Part shown: positions 22,366 to 34,456 of the stretch, one piece after another | Position numbering within the stretch: position 1 is the stretch's first letter | Layout of the letters: every line of letters begins with the position of its first letter | Assembly: GCF_004327335.1 (NCBI RefSeq) | Contig: NZ_QJUO01000003.1 | Coordinates: forward strand, 144,116 to 208,115 | Length of the DNA stretch: 64,000 bases | Origin: Stutzerimonas kirkiae | GTDB lineage: Bacteria > Pseudomonadota > Gammaproteobacteria > Pseudomonadales > Pseudomonadaceae | Direction: 5' to 3' | Program-made: the position numbers and the translations under genes | The notes under the pieces: model-generated | Database searches by the model: none | What the model saw: only the letters and a program-made list of their open reading frames with translations | What the model was told of the DNA's origin: nothing

Positions 22366-24897
22366 GTGCTCAAGAAAATCATCTTCCAGTTGCACTGGTT
22401 CTTCGGTATCAGTGCCGGCCTGGTGCTGGCCGTCATGGGGGTGACCGGCGCCCTCTACAGCTTCGAAGGCGAGATACTGCGCCTGCTCAATGCCGATCGC
22501 TGGCAGGTGCGGGTGAGCGAAGAGGGCCGGCTGGAGCCGGCCGAGCTGGTGGCGAAGGTCGAGGCGGCCACTGGCGACAAGGTCAGCGGGATCTGGCTGG
22601 ATGGCCGGCATGAGGGCCCGGGCAGGGTGTTCCTGACTCCGCCGGCGGGTGAGCGGCGAGGCCCGATGCACAATTTCGATCCCTATACCGGAGAGTTGTT
22701 CGCCGAGCCGCTGGGCGAGGAGTTCTTCCGGGTGGTGATGCAACTGCACCGTTGGCTGGCAATGGGCGATATCGGCAAGCAGATCACCGCGGCCAGTACC
22801 CTGGCGCTGATCTTTTTCTGCCTCTCCGGCCTCTACCTGCGCTGGCCGCGCCAGGCCGGCAACTGGCGCGCCTGGCTGACCCTGGACTGGGCGAAGAGTG
22901 GCCGTAGCTTCAACTGGGACCTGCACGCGGTGATCGGCACCTGGGTATTGCTGTTCTACCTGTGCGCGGCCCTGACCGGGTTGTACTGGTCCTATGGCTG
23001 GTACCGTGACGGGCTGACCAGGTTGCTGTCGGACAGCCCGGCCGAGCAGCGCGATGGCGGCGGCCGCCGTGGCGAGCGGGCAGCGCCTGCCGCGACGCCC
23101 CCGGAGGTCGACTACGTGGCGCTCTGGCAGGGCGTCAGGCAGGCCGTGGGGGCGGACATGGCGGCCTGGAACCTGCGTCTGCCGCCGGTGGCGGGGCAGC
23201 CGGCGACGGTTTCCTACGTGCTGCGCGATGCCGAACACGCGCGGGCCTTCAACCAGTTGCGCATCGACCCGCAGAGCGGTGTGGTCAGCCACCACGAGCG
23301 CTATGCCGACAAGAGCTTCAGGGCGCAGTTGCTGGCCAGTGTCTATGCCCTGCATTCGGGCGAGTATTTCGGCCTGCCGGGGCGGATCCTGATGCTGCTG
23401 GCCAGTGCGGCGATGCCGCTGTTCTTCATCACCGGCTGGCTACTCTACCTCGACCGGCGGCGCAAGCAGCGCGCGGTGCGGTTGGCGCGCGGGGCACTGG
23501 CGGGCAGTACGTCGGCGGAGGGCTGGCTGGTGGGCTTCGCCAGCCAGAGCGGCTATGCCGAACAGCTTGCCTGGCAGAGTGCCGGCCAGTTGCAGGCCGC
23601 CGGTATTCCCGTGCGGGTCGAGCCGCTGTCGCGCCTCGATGGCGACAGCCTGCGCCAGGTGAGCAATGCGTTGTTCGTGGTGAGTACCTTCGGTGATGGC
23701 GAGGCGCCGGACAGTGCGCAGGGTTTCGAACGCAGGGTCCTCGGCTCTTGCTTGCCGCTGGAGCGCTTGAACTATGCGCTGCTGGCGCTGGGGGACCGGC
23801 AGTATCGGCATTTCTGCGGTTTTGCCCGGCGTGTCGACGACTGGCTGGGCCGGCAGGGGGCGCATAGCCTGTGCGAGCGTGTCGAAGTCGACGCGGAGGA
23901 TAACGCCGCCCTGCAACGCTGGCAGCAGCGCCTGGGCGAACTGACCGGTACGGTCCCGCTGGCGTTCAGTGAGGCGCCCTGGCGCGACTGGGCCCTGCTG
24001 CATCGGCAATGCCTCAACCCGGGCAGCCAGGGTGGGCCGGTCTTCCATATTACCCTGGCGCCGCCACCGCTCACGACCTGGGAGGCCGGCGATATCCTGG
24101 AAATCCGTCCACGCCATCCGCAGGAGCGGGTTGAGGAGTGGCTGCTGCACCATGGGCTCGATGGAACGGTGCCGGTAATGCTGGACGGACTGCCGGCGAG
24201 CCTGGTCGAGGCGCTGTGCCAGCGGCAGTTGCCGGATACCTTCGGCCATCTGGTCGGCCTGCATGCCCAGGCACTGGTCGATACGCTGGTGCCGCTGGGA
24301 GCGCGTGAATATTCCATTGCCTCGGTGGCCGCCGATGGTGCGCTGGAGCTGATCGTGCGGCAGGAGCGGCGCAGCGATGGCAGCCTGGGCCTCGGCTCCG
24401 GCTGGCTGACGGCCTACCTGGCGGAGGGCGGCCAGGTTGCGGGGCGGTTGCGGCGTAACAGCGGTTTCCACCTGCCGGACGATGATCGTCCGTTGATCCT
24501 GATCGGTAACGGCACCGGCCTGGCCGGCTTGCGTTCGCTGCTGCGCGCGCGCGTGCTGGCGGGTCGGCGGAACAACTGGCTGTTGTTCGGGGAGCGCAGC
24601 CGGGCCCACGATTTCTTCTGCGGTATGGAGTTGGAGGCGGCTCTGGCTGGCGGTGACCTGCAACACCTCGATCTGGCGTTCTCCCGGGACCAGGCTGCCA
24701 AGGTCTATGTCCAGGACCTGTTGCGGCAGCGCTCCGGGCGCTTGCGCGAGTGGCTGGACGAGGGGGCGGCGCTGTATGTCTGTGGCAGCCTGGGCGGTAT
24801 GGCTGCTGGTGTCGATGAGACACTGCAGGAACTGTTGGGGGCTGAGGCGGTGCGGGCACTGGTCGAGGATGGCCGCTACAGGCGCGACGTGTATTAA
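22366..24897 (+). CDS. PepSY-TM / flavodoxin / NADPH-flavin reductase fusion (probable siderophore-iron reductase)
   Basis: An 843-aa inner-membrane oxidoreductase. The N-terminal ~370 residues are a PepSY-associated membrane module with helices near 8-30, 138-160, 190-212 and 343-365, with histidines such as [16 protein letters not shown] and [11 protein letters not shown] suited to haem or iron contact. A flavodoxin-like domain follows ([19 protein letters not shown], about 390-525), then an FAD/NADPH reductase domain with AREYSIASV (R-x-YS-x2-S), [13 protein letters not shown] and YVCGSLGGM. This resembles, from memory, PA4513 of the P. aeruginosa piu iron locus. Electrons from NADPH would cross the membrane to reduce periplasmic ferric-siderophore. 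Start is GTG with AGGA about ten bases upstream. Confidence 0.85.
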   Translation: MLKKIIFQLHWFFGISAGLVLAVMGVTGALYSFEGEILRLLNADRWQVRVSEEGRLEPAELVAKVEAATGDKVSGIWLDGRHEGPGRVFLTPPAGERRGPMHNFDPYTGELFAEPLGEEFFRVVMQLHRWLAMGDIGKQITAASTLALIFFCLSGLYLRWPRQAGNWRAWLTLDWAKSGRSFNWDLHAVIGTWVLLFYLCAALTGLYWSYGWYRDGLTRLLSDSPAEQRDGGGRRGERAAPAATPPEVDYVALWQGVRQAVGADMAAWNLRLPPVAGQPATVSYVLRDAEHARAFNQLRIDPQSGVVSHHERYADKSFRAQLLASVYALHSGEYFGLPGRILMLLASAAMPLFFITGWLLYLDRRRKQRAVRLARGALAGSTSAEGWLVGFASQSGYAEQLAWQSAGQLQAAGIPVRVEPLSRLDGDSLRQVSNALFVVSTFGDGEAPDSAQGFERRVLGSCLPLERLNYALLALGDRQYRHFCGFARRVDDWLGRQGAHSLCERVEVDAEDNAALQRWQQRLGELTGTVPLAFSEAPWRDWALLHRQCLNPGSQGGPVFHITLAPPPLTTWEAGDILEIRPRHPQERVEEWLLHHGLDGTVPVMLDGLPASLVEALCQRQLPDTFGHLVGLHAQALVDTLVPLGAREYSIASVAADGALELIVRQERRSDGSLGLGSGWLTAYLAEGGQVAGRLRRNSGFHLPDDDRPLILIGNGTGLAGLRSLLRARVLAGRRNNWLLFGERSRAHDFFCGMELEAALAGGDLQHLDLAFSRDQAAKVYVQDLLRQRSGRLREWLDEGAALYVCGSLGGMAAGVDETLQELLGAEAVRALVEDGRYRRDVY

Positions 24898-25043
24898 ATG
24901 GCCGCATGGGACGGGGAGCGCCAGGCGCGCCCTGTTCTCCGCTCGACTGGCCGTATCGCCGAGCCGGCTGCTTTGGATCAAGTCATCCGGCTATGGCCCT
25001 TGATATCATTGCCGAATCATTATGGCTGGTAATGGCTGGTGTC

Positions 25044-26708
25044 ATGAACATGTGTGCAGGTTTGAATCGTTTCTCCATCAAGTTTCGTCTGATCGCGCTG
25101 GTGGGATTGCTCTGTGGTCTGATCGTCGTGTTGACCGGCACGGCGCTGAATGGAATGCGAACGGGGAACGACACCCTGATCGGTCTTTACCAGCGCAATC
25201 TGTTGCCTACCGACCAGTTGGGCGATATCACCAACCAGATGCAGCAGTCCCGCGTGCAATTGTTGCTGGCCCTGCAGCACCAGCCAGGCAGCGAATTCGA
25301 GAAGAGCCACGACCATGGCGTGGACATGCACTTCGATGCGGTGACCGACAGCCTGGCCCGTATCGAGCGGTTGCGGCAGGCATACTCGCTACAGGAGCAG
25401 ACGGATCCGGCGCTGCGGACGCTGGGCGAGGTCTTCGCCGGGCAGCTCCAGACCTATACCGAGAGTGTGCGCCCGGTGCTCGAAAGCATGCGCCAGGGCG
25501 ACTTCAGTGGCGGCAACGCGATCCTGCTGGGCAAGCTCAATCCAGCCTTCAACACGGCCTATGCCACCGCCCGTGAACTGAGCGGGCACTACCATGCCGC
25601 CGCGCAGGGCTTGTATGAAGCGGCGGAGCAACGCTTCATGACGCTGCTGTACAGCCTGCTGGGAGGGCTGTTGGTGGCCCTGCTGCTGGCGTTCTGCATG
25701 GCCAGGACCACCATCGTCGGTATCGTGCGTGGCGTCTGGGCGGTGGAGCGCGCCGCCGAGGAGTTGGCCGAGGGCAATCTGCAGGCGCGGGTGCGCTATG
25801 ACGGCAGGGATGAGATCGGCCTGATCGCCAAGGCTTTCAATGAAATGGCGATGCGTTTCCAGAACACCGTGCAGGAACTGGCGGCGGCGGTCGAACAGTT
25901 GGCGGCGGCGGCGACGCAGACCGCGACCGTCAGTGCCCAGACCGGCAGCGGCATCGCTCGCCAGCAACTGGAAACCGACCAGGTGGCCACCGCCATGCAC
26001 GAAATGTCGGCGACCGTGCAGGATGTCGCGGGCAACGCCGCCAGTGCCGCGCACGCGGCTTCCGAAGCCGACCGGCAGGCCGTCAGTGGCAAGGTGGTGG
26101 TTGCGCAGACCGTCTCCGCGATCGACTCCCTGGCCGAGGAGGTCGACAGGGCTTCGCAGGTCATTCATGAGCTGGAGCAGGACAGCGTCAATATCAGCTC
26201 CGTGGTGGATGTCATCCGCAGCATCGCCGAGCAGACCAACCTGCTGGCGCTGAATGCCGCCATCGAGGCCGCCCGGGCGGGCGAGCAGGGGCGTGGTTTC
26301 GCCGTGGTCGCCGATGAGGTGCGGACGCTGGCATCGCGTACCCAGCAATCGACCAGCGAGATCCAGTCGATGATCGAGAAGCTGCAAGGGGGAGCGGCGA
26401 ATGCCGTCGCGGTGATGGACAGCAGCCGCAGCAAGGCGCAGGCCGGCAAGGAGCAGGTGAGCAGCGCGGGGCATACGCTGGAACAGATCACCACGGCGGT
26501 GGCCACGATCAATGACATGAACGCCATGATCGCCTCGGCGGCGGAAGAGCAGAGCGCGGTGGCCGAGGAGATCAACCGCAATGTCACCAATGTCAGTCAG
26601 ATCGCCGAGGAAACCAGCGAAGCCTCACGGCAGAATGTGCAGACCAGCAATGAACTGTCGCAGCTCGCAGGGAACCTGCAGCGGCTGGTGAAAATGTTCC
26701 GCCTGTAA
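25044..26708 (+). CDS. Methyl-accepting chemotaxis protein (Tar-like sensor)
   Basis: Chemoreceptor of about 554 aa. TM1 lies within the first 35 residues ([22 protein letters not shown]) and TM2 near 195-217. The periplasmic domain between them is a four-helix bundle of Tar type ([19 protein letters not shown]). A HAMP domain follows ([21 protein letters not shown]), then the signalling hairpin with [20 protein letters not shown] and [19 protein letters not shown]. The ligand is unknown. Three nearby ATGs compete (25032, 25044, 25050) with only weak ribosome-binding sequence; 25044 was chosen. I recall a chemotaxis transducer beside speC in P. aeruginosa, so the position is conserved. Confidence 0.9.
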   Translation: MNMCAGLNRFSIKFRLIALVGLLCGLIVVLTGTALNGMRTGNDTLIGLYQRNLLPTDQLGDITNQMQQSRVQLLLALQHQPGSEFEKSHDHGVDMHFDAVTDSLARIERLRQAYSLQEQTDPALRTLGEVFAGQLQTYTESVRPVLESMRQGDFSGGNAILLGKLNPAFNTAYATARELSGHYHAAAQGLYEAAEQRFMTLLYSLLGGLLVALLLAFCMARTTIVGIVRGVWAVERAAEELAEGNLQARVRYDGRDEIGLIAKAFNEMAMRFQNTVQELAAAVEQLAAAATQTATVSAQTGSGIARQQLETDQVATAMHEMSATVQDVAGNAASAAHAASEADRQAVSGKVVVAQTVSAIDSLAEEVDRASQVIHELEQDSVNISSVVDVIRSIAEQTNLLALNAAIEAARAGEQGRGFAVVADEVRTLASRTQQSTSEIQSMIEKLQGGAANAVAVMDSSRSKAQAGKEQVSSAGHTLEQITTAVATINDMNAMIASAAEEQSAVAEEINRNVTNVSQIAEETSEASRQNVQTSNELSQLAGNLQRLVKMFRL

Positions 26709-26811
26709 GCAAGCCATACCCCTGTCGGCGCTTCCGCTGTGTCTTCGCCGTAGCGCTGCCTCGTTGCGAGCGGGCTGGCAATGGTGTGTCGTACAGTACG
26801 GCCTTGAGATC

Positions 26812-27021
26812 ACCGTCTCCGTGCGAATGCCTGGGGCGGGGCACGCGTGAATACCTCCCCGCAGCTCTTCGCCGCCATCCCTGGCAGCGAAGGCCCGGTC
26901 CCGCCACCTGGCATTCGCACAGTCAACAGCGGCGGCGCTTGAAAGAAACAGCCTGGGAAACCCAAAGCCCTGTGCATACCCCAGCGCTGCGCCGACAGCT
27001 CTTTCCATAGTCGCCCCGGCC
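26812..27021 (-). repeat. Large GC-rich dispersed repeat, copy 2 (inverted relative to copy 1)
   Basis: Read on the minus strand this matches 1765-1962, with the same succession of blocks from CCGGGGCGACTATGGAAAG to GGCATTCGCACGGA. It fills part of the 931-bp gap before speC (26709-27639). A 127-codon open frame over it is not supported by the other copies. Confidence 0.72.
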
Positions 27022-27123
27022 AGCCCCGCTACGAAACCTTCGCCGACAGGGATGGCGGCGAAGAGCGGCCCTTATTCATATGGGCGACGGATTCATGCGT
27101 GTTTCGTAGCGGAACTGGCCGGG
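27017..27123. repeat. 107-bp element bounded by 22-bp inverted repeats
   Basis: CCGGCCAG..CCGCTACGAAAC (27017-27038) and its near-perfect complement at 27102-27123 (20 of 22 pairs) enclose 63 bp. It abuts the large repeat copy 2. The remaining speC upstream sequence, 27124-27639, holds no gene that I can support. Confidence 0.65.
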
Positions 27124-27639
27124 CTCTCGACACCACGGACGGCCGCATAGCGCCAGCGGCCTGCGATGAAACTTACACTCGATTGCCAATCCGCTCGCAC
27201 TGTCTCGCCCTCTGAAGCAGTGGATATCCCTGCCCGGGAGCGGAGGTGAGCCTTCATCTGGCTGTCATTCTTTTACTGCAGCCTTGTGTCGCGCAGAGGC
27301 TGTGCGGCGGTTGGCGGAAAGCGCGGCGGAGGCGGGCTTTCCGCTGGGACGGCGCCACTGCAAACGTCCCTTGCGGGCGCTGGATTCCTGGAGCAGGCAA
27401 AAAGCATCCAGCCGGCGTTTTTTGATTGATCTCGGACTTCCTTGGCTCTAAAGTTCGCGACCGAACGTCCATGCTGGCAACGATCCATCCGGCTCAAGTA
27501 CTGACGACGAGAGATTACTCCCGGTAATACTCGGCGACATGCCTTGGGAAGTAGGCGAACCAAAGTGGGGAAACTGATGGGACGTTCGGGCTGTACCCCT
27601 CATCCGACTTGTGTTTTCCCGTTTGGAGTTCCCTTATTT

Positions 27640-28803
27640 ATGTCGATCAAGGTCGAAGACTATTTCCCGCGCGCAACCTTCCAGAAAATGAAGGCGTTCG
27701 CCGACCAGCAGGAAACCCCCTTCGTGGTCATCGATACCGCGACCATCGCCCAGGCCTATGACGACCTGGTCGGTTATTTTCCGTTCGCCAAGGTCTACTA
27801 CGCGGTCAAGGCCAACCCGGCGCTGGAGATCACCGAACTGCTGCGTGACAAGGGCTCGAATTTCGATATCGCCTCGATCTATGAGCTGGACAAGGTGCTG
27901 AGCACCGGTGTCGGCCCCGAGCGCATCAGCTATGGCAACACCATCAAGAAAGCCAAGGACATCCGTTATTTCTACGAGAAGGGCGTGCGGCTGTTCGCCA
28001 CCGACTCCGAGGCCGACCTGCGCAATATCGCCAAGGCCGCGCCCGGCTCGAAGATCTATGTGCGTATCCTCACCGAAGGCTCCAATTCTGCCGACTGGCC
28101 GCTGTCGCGCAAGTTCGGCTGCAACCCGGACATGGCCCTCGACCTGCTGATCCTGGCCAAGCAACTGAAGCTGGTGCCCTATGGCATTTCCTTCCATGTC
28201 GGGTCGCAGCAGCGCGACATCGACGTATGGGACGCCGCCATCGCCAAGGTCAAGGTGATCTTCGAGCGTCTCAAGGAGGAAGACGGTATCAGCCTGCAGA
28301 TGATCAACATGGGCGGCGGCTTCCCGGCCAACTATATCCAGCGCACCAACGACCTGCAGACCTATGCCGAGGAAATCACCCGCTTCCTCAAGGAGGATTT
28401 CGGTGACGAACTGCCGGAAATCATCCTCGAGCCGGGGCGCTCGCTGATCGCCAACGCTGGCATCCTGGTCAGCGAAGTGGTGCTGGTGGCGCGCAAGTCG
28501 CGTACCGCCGTCGAGCGCTGGGTCTATACCGATGTGGGCAAGTTCTCCGGCCTGATCGAAACCATGGACGAAGCCATCAAGTTCCCCATCTGGACCGAGA
28601 AGAAGGGTGAGCTGGAAGAAGTGGTGATCGCAGGCCCGACCTGCGACAGCGCCGACATCATGTACGAGAACTACAAGTACGGCCTGCCGCTCAACCTGTC
28701 CAGCGGCGATCGCCTGTACTGGCTGTCCACCGGCGCCTATACCACCAGCTACAGCGCGGTGGAATTCAACGGCTTCCCGCCGCTGAAGGCCTTCTATATC
28801 TGA
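27640..28803 (+). CDS. speC: Ornithine decarboxylase (fold III PLP enzyme)
   Basis: A 387-aa PLP-dependent decarboxylase of the eukaryotic-type (alanine racemase fold) family making putrescine from ornithine. The PLP lysine is K57 in VYYAVKANPALEI; phosphate-binding motifs are INMGGGFP and ILEPGRSLIANAG; the active-site cysteine and substrate Asp are in GPTCDSADIM. From memory it matches SpeC (PA4519) in length and context. Some relatives prefer lysine, so substrate preference is inferred. The ATG at 27640 follows GGAG at a rather long 12-base spacing; an upstream in-frame extension is not family-like. Confidence 0.92.
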   Translation: MSIKVEDYFPRATFQKMKAFADQQETPFVVIDTATIAQAYDDLVGYFPFAKVYYAVKANPALEITELLRDKGSNFDIASIYELDKVLSTGVGPERISYGNTIKKAKDIRYFYEKGVRLFATDSEADLRNIAKAAPGSKIYVRILTEGSNSADWPLSRKFGCNPDMALDLLILAKQLKLVPYGISFHVGSQQRDIDVWDAAIAKVKVIFERLKEEDGISLQMINMGGGFPANYIQRTNDLQTYAEEITRFLKEDFGDELPEIILEPGRSLIANAGILVSEVVLVARKSRTAVERWVYTDVGKFSGLIETMDEAIKFPIWTEKKGELEEVVIAGPTCDSADIMYENYKYGLPLNLSSGDRLYWLSTGAYTTSYSAVEFNGFPPLKAFYI

Positions 28804-28941
28804 CCCGGTCGCTATCTGACCCGGTGGTCGCTCCGGCGGTCCTGGCGGCCCCGGCGCTGAATGGCGCCGGGGCCGTTTCGTTTGCGCTTGGTGTCGGCCT
28901 GCTGACGATCGAGTGGCGCAATGGATAACCGCTGCCCCGAG

Positions 28942-29088
28942 TAGGGTGCGCCGCGCGCACCTGAACGATTGGCGCCGCTATCCCGGTGCGCGCGGCACAC
29001 CCGGCAAGGCACCCGGGCACATGGCGACATTCGATCCGTGAGGTGGATCGTGCCCCGTCCCGCCACCAGCATTCGCACAGGAACGCGG
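28942..29088. repeat. Repeats in the speC-decarboxylase intergenic region (28804-29190)
   Basis: TAGGGTGCGCCGCGCGCACC (28942-28961) is followed by a partial copy (29047-29088, ATCGTGCCCCGTCCCGCCAC...) of the right end of the large repeat at 1765-1962. Both genes converge here. No gene or clear terminator was recognised elsewhere in this 387-bp gap. Confidence 0.6.
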
Positions 29089-29190
29089 ATCCCGAGGGGC
29101 GTAGATGTATGAACACCGTAGCCCGTGTGAGGAGAGGGGAAAATCTGCGTGTGGCCGCGTTCCCCGCCATTGGTCCTGAAAGACATGGTT

Positions 29191-30782
29191 CTAAGGCGCG
29201 AAGGGCGGGGCCTGGTGGATGTCGATCAGCAGCGGACGATCCTCGGGCGCCTCCTGCAGCAGGCGCCCCAGGTGCGCGAGGCTCTCGGCGCGGTGTGCCT
29301 GGCAGCCGAAGCCGCGGGCGATGGCGACGAAATCCGGGGTGAAGATGTCGACCCCGAGCGGGGTGATGTCGCGCTCGAGCATATAGCGCTTGATCTCGCC
29401 ATAACCCTGGTTGTTCCACAGCAGAATCACGATGCCCAGCCGTGCCTCCACCGCGCTGGCCAGCTCCGCCAGGCTGAACTGCAGGCCGCCGTCGCCGACC
29501 AGGCAGATGACCGGGCGTGACGGTTCGGCCAGTTTGGCGCCGATGGCCGCCGGCAGGGCATAGCCCAGGGTGCCGTAGCCGGTGGAGGAATTGAACCAGC
29601 GCCTCGGCGCAGGCAGATCCACCAGGTGGTTGCCGCTGTAGACGGTCTGGGTCGAGTCGCCGACGAAGCGTGCCTCGGGCAGCACCTGCAGCACCCGTTC
29701 GAACAAGGCCCGGTAGTGACCCCAGTCGGCGAAACCTTCGGCCAGGCGGCGGCAGGCGGTGGCGGCGCGCTGGCTGCCGCTGCCGGGCGCGGTGCGCGCC
29801 GGCAGGACGTCGAGCAGGGCCGCCATGGCCTGGCGTGCATCGCTGTGGATCGCCAGATGGGGGCGCTGATTGCGCTGCAACTGTTCGGCGTCGATGTCGA
29901 TGCGGATCAGTTGGCCGCCGAGCTGGAAGCCGCCATCGAACACCACGTCGTAGTCGGTTTCGCCGAGCTCGGTGCCGATCGCCAGCACCACGTCGGCCTG
30001 CGCCGCCAGTTCGCGCACTGGCGGCAGCGACTGGTTGCTGCCCAGCAGCAGCGGATGCCCGGCCGGCAGCAGGCCCTTGGCGTTGATGGTCAGGGCCGTG
30101 GGGGCGTCGAGGGCTTCGGCCAGGGCGCGGGCCACGTCGACGGCCTCGACGCAGCCGCCACCGAGCAGCAGCAGGGGCGCGCGGGCGCCGTGCAGGAGGG
30201 CGGCGGCCTGGCGGATCTGCTCGCCCGGCGGCGTCGGCCGGGCCACCACGGGCCTGGCCTGCAGGCGCAGGTGATCGGCCGGCGCGGTGATGATATCCAG
30301 CGGCAGCTCGATATGCACCGGCCGCGGGCGGGCGCCCTCGAACACGGCGAAGGCGCGCGCCAGCACCTCGTGCAACTGCTCGACGTCCAGCAGCGTATGG
30401 CTGAAGGCACTGACCCCGGCGACCATGGCGCGCTGGTCCGGCAGCTCGTGCAGGTAGCCGTTGCCGCTGCCCAGGCGCGCGCGTTGGTTGACGCTGGATA
30501 TCACCAGCATCGGGATCGAGTCGGCATAGGCCTGGCCCATGGCGGTGAGGATGTTGGTCATCCCCGGGCCGGTGATGATGAAGCACACGCCGGGCTTGCC
30601 GGTGACCCGCGCATAGCCGTCGGCCATGAAGCCGGCGCCCTGTTCATGGCGCGGGGTGACATGGCGGATGCCGCTGCCCGGCAGGCCGCGATAGAGCTCG
30701 ACGGTGTGCACGCCGGGGATGCCGAACACGGTGTCGACGCCCCAGGCTTGGAGCTGTTGGACGAGGAATTCGCCGCAGGTGG

Positions 30783-30786
<4 letters not shown>
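29191..30786 (-). CDS. AruI-like thiamine-diphosphate decarboxylase (probable 2-ketoarginine-type decarboxylase)
   Basis: A 531-aa ThDP enzyme of the acetolactate synthase fold. The N-terminal domain has FGIPGVHTVELYRGLPGSG and the catalytic glutamate in RHEQGAGFMADGYARV. The C-terminal ThDP-binding motif is CLVGDGGLQFSLAELAS...NNQGYGE. The N-terminus closely resembles AruI, which decarboxylates 5-guanidino-2-oxopentanoate (2-ketoarginine) to 4-guanidinobutyraldehyde; a homologue (PA1417, from memory) sits near gbuA in P. aeruginosa. The product, once oxidised, would be the substrate of GbuA encoded in this cluster. Its ATG overlaps the ABC transporter stop (ATGA). No matching transaminase or aldehyde dehydrogenase lies nearby. 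Confidence 0.85.
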
Positions 30787-32303
<1,517 letters not shown>

Positions 32304-32458
32304 GGAGGAACCTCGATACAGCGGTGGGTGACGATTCACGTGCAGCGGCAAGCACTCGCTCGTCTGGTGGGAGCGGCGGCCGCCGCTAGTGCCACATCAC
32401 GGATCAAATGTCGTATCCGAGCGAACGGGCTGAGTGCTTGCTCGAAGGCGTAAGCAGC

Positions 32459-32485
32459 CACAAGCTGCAAGCTTCAAGCTACAAG
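32459..32485. repeat. AGCTGCAAGCTTCAAGCT tract inside the transporter operon
   Basis: CACAAGCTGCAAGCTTCAAG and following bases lie in the 279-bp gap between the binding protein and the permease-ATPase. It is of the same class as the tracts at 20318-20470 and 62159-62182. Confidence 0.6.
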
Positions 32486-32582
32486 TTAAAAGCGGCTCGG
32501 AGCGCTCTATTGCTCTTGCTTCTATCTTGCAGCTCAATGGCTGCTATCGCCTTATGGCCGCCATTTCAGCGGCCATGGCCGC

Positions 32583-33380
32583 TCACGCCGGTTCCAGGTT
32601 GTACTTCTTCAGCAGTTCGCCGTACTCGCTGCTCTTCTTGTAGGTTTCCAGCGCGCCGCGCAGCGCTTCGAGCAGTTCGGTATTGCCCCTTTTCACGTAG
32701 ATGCCCAGGGTCTGCGGGTATAGCGCCTTCTGCGAGCTGATGAGGATGCGGCCACGGGCCTTGTCGACGATCATCTGCGCGGCGGCGGAGATTTCCAGGT
32801 GCGCCTGGATATTGCCGGACAGCAGCGCCTGGGACGCCTCGGCGGTGGTGGGGAATTCGCTGATGGCGATCGGGCCCTTGCCCTGCTGCGAGCAATGTTC
32901 GTCGGACACGGTCTTGAGCTGGTTGATCCAGTTGGTGCCCTGTTGCAGGCCGACTTTCAGGCCACACAGGTCTTCCGGCTGTTGCGGCCGGGCCGTGCTG
33001 TCACTGCGCAGCATGATCGAGGCGCCGACCTGGGCATAGGGAATGGCGTCGGCCTGCTTGGTGCGTTCGTCGGTGATGTACATGCCGGAGATGATGGTGT
33101 CGTAGCGGTTGGCATTGAGGCCGAGGATCAGGTTGGGAAAGCGGGTGTCGACGAACTCCACCTGCAGATCGCCCAGCGCCTTGGCCAGCGCCATCGACAC
33201 ATCGGGATCGAAGCCCACCACCTTGTCGCCGTCGTAGGACTCGAACGGCGGGTAGGAGATTTCCATGCCGACCTTGAGGGTGCCGGCGCTGGCGGTCGGC
33301 GCCGCCTGGGCGATGCCGCTGCTGAGCAGGGCCGAGCCGAGCAGGGCGGTGGCGAGGCGGATAAGCGTTTTCTTGTGCAT
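32583..33380 (-). CDS. Periplasmic amino-acid-binding protein of the ABC importer
   Basis: A 265-aa family-3 solute-binding protein. A Sec signal peptide (MHKKTLIRLATALLGSALLS...AQA) precedes the mature TLKVGMEISYPPFESYDGDKVVGFDPDVS. The ligand-site segments FDPDVSMALAKALG, FDTIISGMYITDERTK-like DTIISGMYITDERTKQ and QQGTNWINQLK are typical of polar amino-acid binders. The start has TGGAG upstream. It precedes the fused permease-ATPase by 279 bp and follows the oxygenase gene by 32 bp, so it is part of this locus. Arginine or a guanidino acid is a reasonable ligand by context only. Confidence 0.9.
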   Translation of the reverse strand: MHKKTLIRLATALLGSALLSSGIAQAAPTASAGTLKVGMEISYPPFESYDGDKVVGFDPDVSMALAKALGDLQVEFVDTRFPNLILGLNANRYDTIISGMYITDERTKQADAIPYAQVGASIMLRSDSTARPQQPEDLCGLKVGLQQGTNWINQLKTVSDEHCSQQGKGPIAISEFPTTAEASQALLSGNIQAHLEISAAAQMIVDKARGRILISSQKALYPQTLGIYVKRGNTELLEALRGALETYKKSSEYGELLKKYNLEPA

Positions 33381-33412
33381 GGTCGTCGCTCCAGAGGGAA
33401 AGGAAAGGCAGG

Positions 33413-34456
33413 TCACAGGTTCTGGTTCTTCAGGTGCCCGAAGCTCGAAGGCTTTCTGGCGCGTTCGGGCAGGGCGATCTGCCCGTTCTCGACGTGCTGG
33501 CGCAGGTATTGGTAAGTCTGCAAGGCCTGGGCCCACATGTGCTCGCCGATGGCGATGGGCTCATAGTCCTGTTCGCCGGTAGCGGCGCCCGCAGCGAACT
33601 GCGGCAGCGGCTCGATCCGGGTGTGGTAGTCGCAGGCGTAGAACAGCGGGAAGGAATAGCGCTCCTCGCGAACCTTGCGCACGCGGTGGGCGGTGGCGAC
33701 GAAGGCGCCGGCGGTCATGACTTCGAGCATGTCGCCGATGTTCACCACGAAGGCGTCGTCCAGGGGCGGCGCGTCGATCCATTCGCCGCGCTCGTTCATC
33801 ACTTCCAGGCCCGGTTTGTCGGCCTCGAGGATGGTGAAGCACTCGTAGTCGGTGTGGGCGCCGATGCCCGGTGCGTCCTGGGCTTCGCCGTCGTAGGGGT
33901 AGTGGATCAGGCGCAGTTTCGAGGGCGGGAAGCGGGCCATCTCGTCGAAGTAGTCTTCCGCCAGGCCGAGGGCCAGGGCGAAGCCGCGAAACAGCTGGCG
34001 GCCGAGGGCGAAGGCCGCCTGGTAGTAGGCCTGCGTCGCCTCCCGGAAGCCGGGCAGGGTCGGCCAGCGGTTGGGCCCCAGCAGCGGGGTGCCGGCGAGC
34101 ACCAGCGGATGGTCGGCGGGCACTTCGAAGCCGATGTCGAAGGCTTCCTTGTGATCCGGCTTGCCCGAGCCATACACCTCTTCGCCTTCCGGGACGAAGC
34201 CTTTGTGACTCTCCGATGCACCGATATAGTGCTGCATCTTGGTCGCCAGTGGCTGGGCGAAGTAGGCCTCGGCGGCGCGATGCAGGCCGTCGATCAGCTC
34301 GGGGGTGATGCCATGGCCGGTGATGTAGAGGAAGCCGACATTGCGCGCGGCATCGCCGAGGGCGTCGGCCACGGCCTGGCGATCTTCCAGGCGCTCGCTG
34401 AACAGGCCGTGGATGTCGACGACGGGAATCCGGGTGAAGGAGGGGCGTTCGCTCAT
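33413..34456 (-). CDS. Fe(II)/2-oxoglutarate-dependent oxygenase (isopenicillin N synthase / EFE-like family)
   Basis: A 347-aa jelly-roll oxygenase with a DIOX_N domain (residues 9-120: [13 protein letters not shown]...) and the C-terminal Fe/2OG barrel. Iron ligands are H201 and D203 in [12 protein letters not shown] and H257 in ATAHRVRK; the 2OG-binding R-x-S is R266-Y-S268. The family includes plant hormone oxygenases and the bacterial ethylene-forming enzyme, which also oxidises arginine, and I recall a homologue PA4191 beside an amino-acid ABC transporter. It overlaps the TIM-barrel gene by four bases and is flanked by transport and guanidino genes, so an arginine-like or guanidino substrate is the best guess. 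Confidence 0.88.
   Translation of the reverse strand: MSERPSFTRIPVVDIHGLFSERLEDRQAVADALGDAARNVGFLYITGHGITPELIDGLHRAAEAYFAQPLATKMQHYIGASESHKGFVPEGEEVYGSGKPDHKEAFDIGFEVPADHPLVLAGTPLLGPNRWPTLPGFREATQAYYQAAFALGRQLFRGFALALGLAEDYFDEMARFPPSKLRLIHYPYDGEAQDAPGIGAHTDYECFTILEADKPGLEVMNERGEWIDAPPLDDAFVVNIGDMLEVMTAGAFVATAHRVRKVREERYSFPLFYACDYHTRIEPLPQFAAGAATGEQDYEPIAIGEHMWAQALQTYQYLRQHVENGQIALPERARKPSSFGHLKNQNL

Noticed and set aside
26625..27008. A 127-codon minus-strand open frame in the speC upstream region
   Set aside because: It lies mostly in the large dispersed repeat and overlaps the end of the MCP gene; its frame is not kept in the copy at 1765-1962.
28766..30586. A 606-codon minus-strand open frame over the ThDP decarboxylase
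   Set aside because: It is another frame of a gene whose ThDP motifs are clear.
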